Assembly (NCBI RefSeq): GCF_011045025.1
Contig: NZ_JAAKZX010000053.1
Location: 1-49,745, forward strand
Length of the DNA stretch: 49,745 bases
Reading direction: 5' to 3'
DNA from: Streptomyces ureilyticus
Lineage (GTDB): Bacteria; Actinomycetota; Actinomycetes; Streptomycetales; Streptomycetaceae
Position 1 is the first letter of the stretch. Each line of letters opens with the position of its first letter. This document shows, in pieces, positions 46,219-49,745 of this stretch. The notes under the pieces were generated by a model. It was not told where the DNA came from. It saw only the letters and a program-made list of their open reading frames with translations, and searched no databases. The translations under genes were made by a program, and so were the position numbers.

Positions 46219-48321
46219 ATGCTCCCGAAGGACGACGTGCTCCGGCAGGACGCGGACAAAGGTACCGACGACAGTGCGGACAAGGGTGTGGAGAGCGGCC
46301 CGGGTTCCGGGACCGACCGGGCAGGGTTACGGGGAAAATGGCCCGCTCTGCTGCTCCAGGACCGGTTCGCCTTCGCGGCGGCCATAGTCCTGCTGCTGGT
46401 CGCACTGTGCGCCGTACTGGGCCCGCTCCTCATCGGCGACCTGGCGACGCGTCAGAACCTGCGCGACCCCGGCCGACCGCCTTTCAGCCTCGACGACGGC
46501 TGGGCGTACGTACTCGGCAGCGACTCTCTCGGCCGCCCTGTCGCCGCGCGGCTGATCGCCGCCGCCGGGACGACCTTGTCCGTGGCCGTACCCGCCGTCC
46601 TGGTTTCCCTCGTCGTCGGCTCGGTGTGGGGCATGTGGGCGGGCTTTCACGGGGGTTGGCGCGAGAACGTGTCCCTGCGGATCGCCGATGTGATCCTCAG
46701 CTTCCCCTCGCTGCTGCTGGCCGTGGTCGTGCTGTACGTGTTCTCGCCGAGCGCCGCGAACATCGTTCTCGTCCTGGCCGTCGCCCGGATCCCCGTATAC
46801 CTGCGGACCGCACGCGCCGAGGCCGCCGAACTGCGCAGCCGGCTGTTCATCGACGCGGCCCGCACCTTCGGCACCAGCGGCTGGGCCACCATCCGGCGCC
46901 ATGTCGCTCCTTCCGTGCTGCCCACGCTGCTCACCGTCGCCGCCCTCGACTTCTGCTTCGTGATGCTGACCGAGTCCTCGCTGAGTTTTCTGGGGATCGG
47001 CATCCAGCCGCCGGACGTGAGCTGGGGTCTGATGGTGGCTCAGGGCCGCCAGGAGTTGCAGAGCTCCTGGTGGATCGCGGTCTTCCCCGGCCTGGCCATC
47101 GTCATCACGACGGTGTCGGCAACCGTCCTCGCCGCCTGGGCCCGGCTCTCGACCGACCCGGGGCAGCGCTGGCGGCAAGGGCTGCGGCGCGGCGGTCGGC
47201 GTCCGGGGCGCCGTCGTCCGTCGACCGGGGGTACGAGCGCGCTCCGCGGTACGGCGACCGCCACTCCGGGGACGACGGCCGAACCGGCACCCAGCCCCGA
47301 AGTGACCAGGGCCGAACCCACCACCTCCGTGCCGCCCTCAACGCGCCCAGCCACCCTGGCCGTTGACGACCTGTCGGTCGACATTCGCACCCCCGCCGGT
47401 CCCCTCCCCGTCGTTCACGGCGTCAGCTTCGACGTGCGCTCCGGCGAAACACTGGCCCTGCTGGGCGAGTCCGGATGCGGCAAGAGCATGACCGCGCACG
47501 CTGTCGCGGGCCTGCTCGATCCTGCTGCCGAAGTCGTGGGTGGGCAGGCGCGGTTGGAGGGTGAGGACCAGCTCACGCTGGGCCCGCGGGCGCGGCGTCG
47601 GCTGGCCGGGCCCGGTCTCGCCATCGTCTTCCAGGACGCGCTGAGCGCGCTCAACCCTGTACACACGGTCGGCGCGCAGCTCGCGGAGCCGTTCCGTATC
47701 CACGAGCGGATGTCGCGGCGCGCCGCGCGGGCCAAGGCTGTTGAGCTGATGGAACGCGTGGGCATCCCCGAGGCGCGGTCACGCGTGGACGCGTATCCGC
47801 ACCAGTTCTCCGGAGGTATGCGCCAGCGACTGCTGATCGCGATGGCGGTCGCGCTGCGGCCGAAGGTGCTGCTCGCCGACGAGCCCACGACGGCGCTGGA
47901 CGTCACCGTACAGGCCCAGATCATGGACCTCCTCCGGGAGTTGCGGAGCGAACAGCAGATGGCGCTGGTCCTCATCACTCACGACCTCGGGCTCGTCGCC
48001 GGGCACGCGGACCGGGTGGCCGTCATGTACGCGGGTACGGTGGTGGAGACGGGGCCGGTGTCCGAGGTGTTCGCCAAGCCCAACCACCCGTACACCCGGG
48101 GCCTGTTGGAGTCGGTGCCGGCCGAGCAGCACAAGGGCTCCCGGCTGAGCTCCATTCCCGGCGGCCCGCCCGACCCACGCGCCGTGCCCTCCGGCTGCGC
48201 CTTCCGTACGCGCTGCCCGATGGCCCGCGACGTGTGCGCCACCCATCGGCCGACGCTGGCCGGTACCGGAGCCGACCGAGCTGCCGCCTGCCACTTCGGG
48301 AAGGAGCTGGCCGATGCCTGA
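46219..48321 (+). CDS. fused peptide ABC transporter permease-ATPase (DppC-DppD)
   Basis: A 700-residue fusion. Residues about 30-320 are a DppC-type permease (YVLGSDSLGRPVAARLIAAA, FIDAARTFGTSGWATIRRHV, SSLSFLGIGIQPPDVSWGLM). A low-complexity linker of about 60 residues follows (RRGGRRPGRRRPSTGG, TATPGTTAEPAPSPEVTRAE). Residues about 380-700 are a DppD-type ATPase with Walker A GESGCGKSM, signature FSGGMRQRL, Walker B LLADEPTTALDVT, and the C-terminal Cys tail CAFRTRCPMARDVC. These are normally two proteins. ATG at 46219 is chosen for the near-perfect AAGGAGGT four bases upstream; the GTG at 46201 is an alternative. Confidence 0.9.
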   Translation: MLPKDDVLRQDADKGTDDSADKGVESGPGSGTDRAGLRGKWPALLLQDRFAFAAAIVLLLVALCAVLGPLLIGDLATRQNLRDPGRPPFSLDDGWAYVLGSDSLGRPVAARLIAAAGTTLSVAVPAVLVSLVVGSVWGMWAGFHGGWRENVSLRIADVILSFPSLLLAVVVLYVFSPSAANIVLVLAVARIPVYLRTARAEAAELRSRLFIDAARTFGTSGWATIRRHVAPSVLPTLLTVAALDFCFVMLTESSLSFLGIGIQPPDVSWGLMVAQGRQELQSSWWIAVFPGLAIVITTVSATVLAAWARLSTDPGQRWRQGLRRGGRRPGRRRPSTGGTSALRGTATATPGTTAEPAPSPEVTRAEPTTSVPPSTRPATLAVDDLSVDIRTPAGPLPVVHGVSFDVRSGETLALLGESGCGKSMTAHAVAGLLDPAAEVVGGQARLEGEDQLTLGPRARRRLAGPGLAIVFQDALSALNPVHTVGAQLAEPFRIHERMSRRAARAKAVELMERVGIPEARSRVDAYPHQFSGGMRQRLLIAMAVALRPKVLLADEPTTALDVTVQAQIMDLLRELRSEQQMALVLITHDLGLVAGHADRVAVMYAGTVVETGPVSEVFAKPNHPYTRGLLESVPAEQHKGSRLSSIPGGPPDPRAVPSGCAFRTRCPMARDVCATHRPTLAGTGADRAAACHFGKELADA

Positions 48322-49381
48322 GTCTGGGATACCCGAGTCCGGGATACCTGAGTCGGGGACAACTGAGTCCGGGACCCTGCTGGAAGCCATCGGCCTGGCC
48401 AAGAGCTTCGCCGTGCCGCGCACCGCGAAGGGCAGCACCAGACTGCGCGCGGTCGACGGGGTGGACCTCAGCCTCGGGCGCGGCGAAACCCTCGGCCTCG
48501 TCGGCGAGTCCGGCTGCGGCAAGTCCACGCTGGCCAGGATTCTGCTGATGCTGGAACGTCCCGACGAGGGCACCGTACGGTTCGAGGGCGTGGACCCGTT
48601 TACGTTGTCGGGTGCGAAGCTGCTCGCCTGGCGCCGCAAGGTGCAGATGGTCTTCCAGGACCCGTTCGGCTCGCTCAACCCCCGCCTGTGCGCGGCGGAT
48701 CTGATCGGCGAGCCCTGGCGCACCCACCGCGACCTCGTGCCCGCCGCGAAGCGCGCGGCGCGGGTCGGTGAGCTGCTGGAGATGGTCGGGCTGCGGGCGT
48801 CCGACGCGCGCCGCTACCCACAGGAGTTCTCCGGAGGGCAACGGCAGCGGATCGGGATCGCCCGCGCCCTGGCCCTGGAGCCCGAGGTCATCGTCTGCGA
48901 CGAGCCCGTCTCCGCGCTGGACCTGTCGGTACAGGCGCAGGTGCTCAATCTCCTGGGCGATCTGCGGGACGAGCTGGGGCTGTCGTACGTGTTCATCTCG
49001 CACGACCTGTCGGTGGTGCGGCACGTCGCCGACCGCGTTGCCGTGATGTACCTGGGGAAGATCGTGGAATCCGGCCCGGCGGAGGAAGTCTTCGAGCAGC
49101 CGCGCCACCCGTACACCGCGGCGCTGCTGTCCGCGGCCCCGTCCCTGGCGGCCGGCGGCAGGGCGAAGAGGCAACGCATCCTGCTCAGCGGCGAGATCCC
49201 GTCACCGGCCGACCCACCGTCGGGCTGCCGCTTCAGGACCCGGTGCTGGCGCGCGGAGGACGTATGCGCCGAAGCCGTCCCGGCGCCGGAGCTCGCGGCA
49301 CCGGGCCATACGGCGGCCTGCCGCTTCCCGCTGGACGAGGCGTCCGCGCTCACGGGAGATCACCGGGCGAGCGCCTCCTGA
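48314..49381 (+). CDS. peptide ABC transporter ATP-binding protein (DppF type, second system)
   Basis: A 355-residue ATPase starting 8 nt inside the end of the fused gene. Residues 2-21 are four copies of a PESGI-like repeat, before the ATPase proper. Walker A is GESGCGKST, the Q-loop MVFQDPFGSLNPRLCAADLI, the signature FSGGQRQRI, Walker B VIVCDEPVSALDLS, and the switch His is in FISHDL. The C-terminal oligo_HPY Cys tail is present (GCRFRTRCWRAEDVC). It completes the importer, pairing with the ATPase half of the fusion protein. Confidence 0.92.
   Translation: MPESGIPESGIPESGTTESGTLLEAIGLAKSFAVPRTAKGSTRLRAVDGVDLSLGRGETLGLVGESGCGKSTLARILLMLERPDEGTVRFEGVDPFTLSGAKLLAWRRKVQMVFQDPFGSLNPRLCAADLIGEPWRTHRDLVPAAKRAARVGELLEMVGLRASDARRYPQEFSGGQRQRIGIARALALEPEVIVCDEPVSALDLSVQAQVLNLLGDLRDELGLSYVFISHDLSVVRHVADRVAVMYLGKIVESGPAEEVFEQPRHPYTAALLSAAPSLAAGGRAKRQRILLSGEIPSPADPPSGCRFRTRCWRAEDVCAEAVPAPELAAPGHTAACRFPLDEASALTGDHRASAS
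48315..48376 (+). repeat. 15-bp tandem repeat coding the DppF N-terminus
   Basis: Four units of about 15 bp (pattern CCT/CCC-GAG-TCN-GGG-ATA) code for PESGI, PESGI, PESGT, TESGT. Copies are slightly diverged. The in-frame length means repeat-number changes would not break the gene. Confidence 0.75.
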
Positions 49382-49394
49382 GCCAGGATGCCGG

Positions 49395-49535
49395 TCCGGC
49401 CCACCGAAGACCGGTCCGGAATCCGGCCCACCGAAGACCGGCGCGACCGACTGGCAAGTGCGCCAACTCGCCCCGTACGCCCGCTCGTTCACCCGCCACG
49501 TCATTGGTATGGACCTGCCCATGATCACCGGTTAG
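49395..49535 (+). pseudogene. short coding remnant with repeat, unassigned
   Basis: After the ATPase stop, one frame stays open to a TAG at 49533. It reads SGPPKTGPE then SGPPKTGAT (two exact 20-bp copies of a 27-bp period at 49395-49414 and 49422-49441) and then DWQVRQLAPYARSFTRHVIG with MDLPMITG. The last 28 residues look like the C-terminus of a real protein, but there is no start codon with a ribosome site and I do not recognise the family. The remaining DNA up to 49555 holds nothing else. Confidence 0.35.
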
Positions 49536-49555
49536 GCTCTGCCCCGGCACGCACC

Positions 49556-49567
49556 GAGAGCGCTCTC
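49556..49567. promoter_or_regulatory. LacI-type palindrome before the last gene
   Basis: GAGAGCGCTCTC is a perfect 12-bp palindrome with the AGCGCT centre used by LacI-family regulators of Streptomyces polysaccharide utilisation. It matches the CebR box at 11 of 14 positions. It is 53 bp before the start of a secreted protein gene. Confidence 0.5.
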
Positions 49568-49619
49568 ACCGTTCTGCTGTTCCACCCCCACCTTGCTGGA
49601 ACAACGAAGGGCTACTGCC

Positions 49620-49745
49620 TTGAGACGCACCATAGCCATGCGTACCGGCCTGGCCACACTCCTCCTACTCGGCACCTGGGCCGGCGCGGGCGCTCTGCCC
49701 GCCTCCGCCACCGACGCCACCCCTGGCACCGACACCACCCGGTCC
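49620..49745 (+). CDS. secreted protein, 5' end only (partial at window edge)
   Basis: Only 42 codons are inside the window. TTG at 49620 is chosen because GAAGGG lies eight bases upstream; an ATG six codons later has no ribosome site. The encoded start is a signal peptide: basic RRTIAMR, hydrophobic TGLATLLLLGTWAGAGALP, then ASATDA as a likely cleavage site, followed by a Thr/Asp/Pro-rich segment typical of a linker or mature N-terminus. With the LacI-type palindrome upstream, a secreted glycoside hydrolase or polysaccharide-active protein is a fair guess, but no domain is visible yet. Confidence 0.55.
   Translation, partial: MRRTIAMRTGLATLLLLGTWAGAGALPASATDATPGTDTTRS

Noticed and set aside
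43709..46405. An 898-codon open frame on the minus strand opposite the second peptide transporter.
   Set aside because: It is antisense to two well-supported genes, has Arg/His/Gln-rich low-complexity composition, and arises from third-position GC bias.
1..49745. tRNA, rRNA or known riboswitch genes.
   Set aside because: No cloverleaf, rRNA-like stretch or familiar riboswitch core was noticed on reading; a covariance-model scan would be needed to exclude small structured RNAs.

Overview
The window is high-GC actinobacterial DNA, almost certainly from a Streptomyces chromosome. Signs are the third-position G/C bias, GTG/TTG starts, many leaderless-looking genes, a secreted AA10 monooxygenase, a streptogrisin-type protease, paired peptide ABC transporters and many transcriptional regulators. 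It looks like an accessory, chromosome-arm type region: regulators, transporters and secreted enzymes are interleaved with at least four kinds of mobile-element debris (IS982, IS630, IS21, a TnpB element) and a phage portal fragment.

Layout. 1-3.9 kb: an IS982 transposase split in two with one half inverted, a methyltransferase/TetR divergent pair, a GNAT gene, then a scrap of phage portal gene beside the first residues of a polysaccharide deacetylase. 3.9-11.5 kb: an RpiR/SIS regulator divergent from a C45-type autoproteolytic amidohydrolase and a five-gene oligopeptide ABC importer. 11.6-16.4 kb: a secreted AA10 LPMO behind a CebR-like box, a YciO/Sua5 protein, a phoD pseudogene and a streptogrisin-like protease with a chitin-binding tail. 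16.4-19.7 kb: DoxX-like protein, cyclophilin, HSL-type esterase divergent from an OhrR-like MarR, cupin. 19.76-22.6 kb: a frameshifted IS630, then a nitroreductase/TetR pair bounded on the far side by an orphan IS630 end. 22.6-24.7 kb: DUF6886, CBS pair, F420/PPOX protein and a low-complexity protein.

24.7-30.1 kb is the most unusual block: a cytosolic subtilase, a sigma factor and a small protein form one operon, divergent from a TPR-CHAT caspase-like protease. Gene content resembles the effector side of the type III-E CRISPR 'Craspase' (TPR-CHAT protease, cleavable partner, sigma factor), but no CRISPR component is visible. An ATPase LuxR regulator follows convergently.

32.2-38.2 kb: a translationally coupled amino-acid importer plus DadA-like FAD oxidase, divergent from a CdaR-type regulator; then a VOC protein. 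38.2-41.6 kb: a TnpB element inserted exactly at the junction of an Atu4866-domain gene and a HAD gene; removing it on paper restores an ATGA overlap. An XRE/MmyB-type regulator with a 31-bp palindrome controls this block. 41.6-43.3 kb: a degenerate response-regulator-like gene preceded by a 36-codon peptide gene, and a secreted DUF4360 protein. 43.6-49.4 kb: a second peptide ABC importer in which permease and ATPase are fused. The window ends in the signal peptide of a secreted protein behind a LacI-type palindrome.

All assignments come from reading the sequence and from remembered family features; no database search was run.
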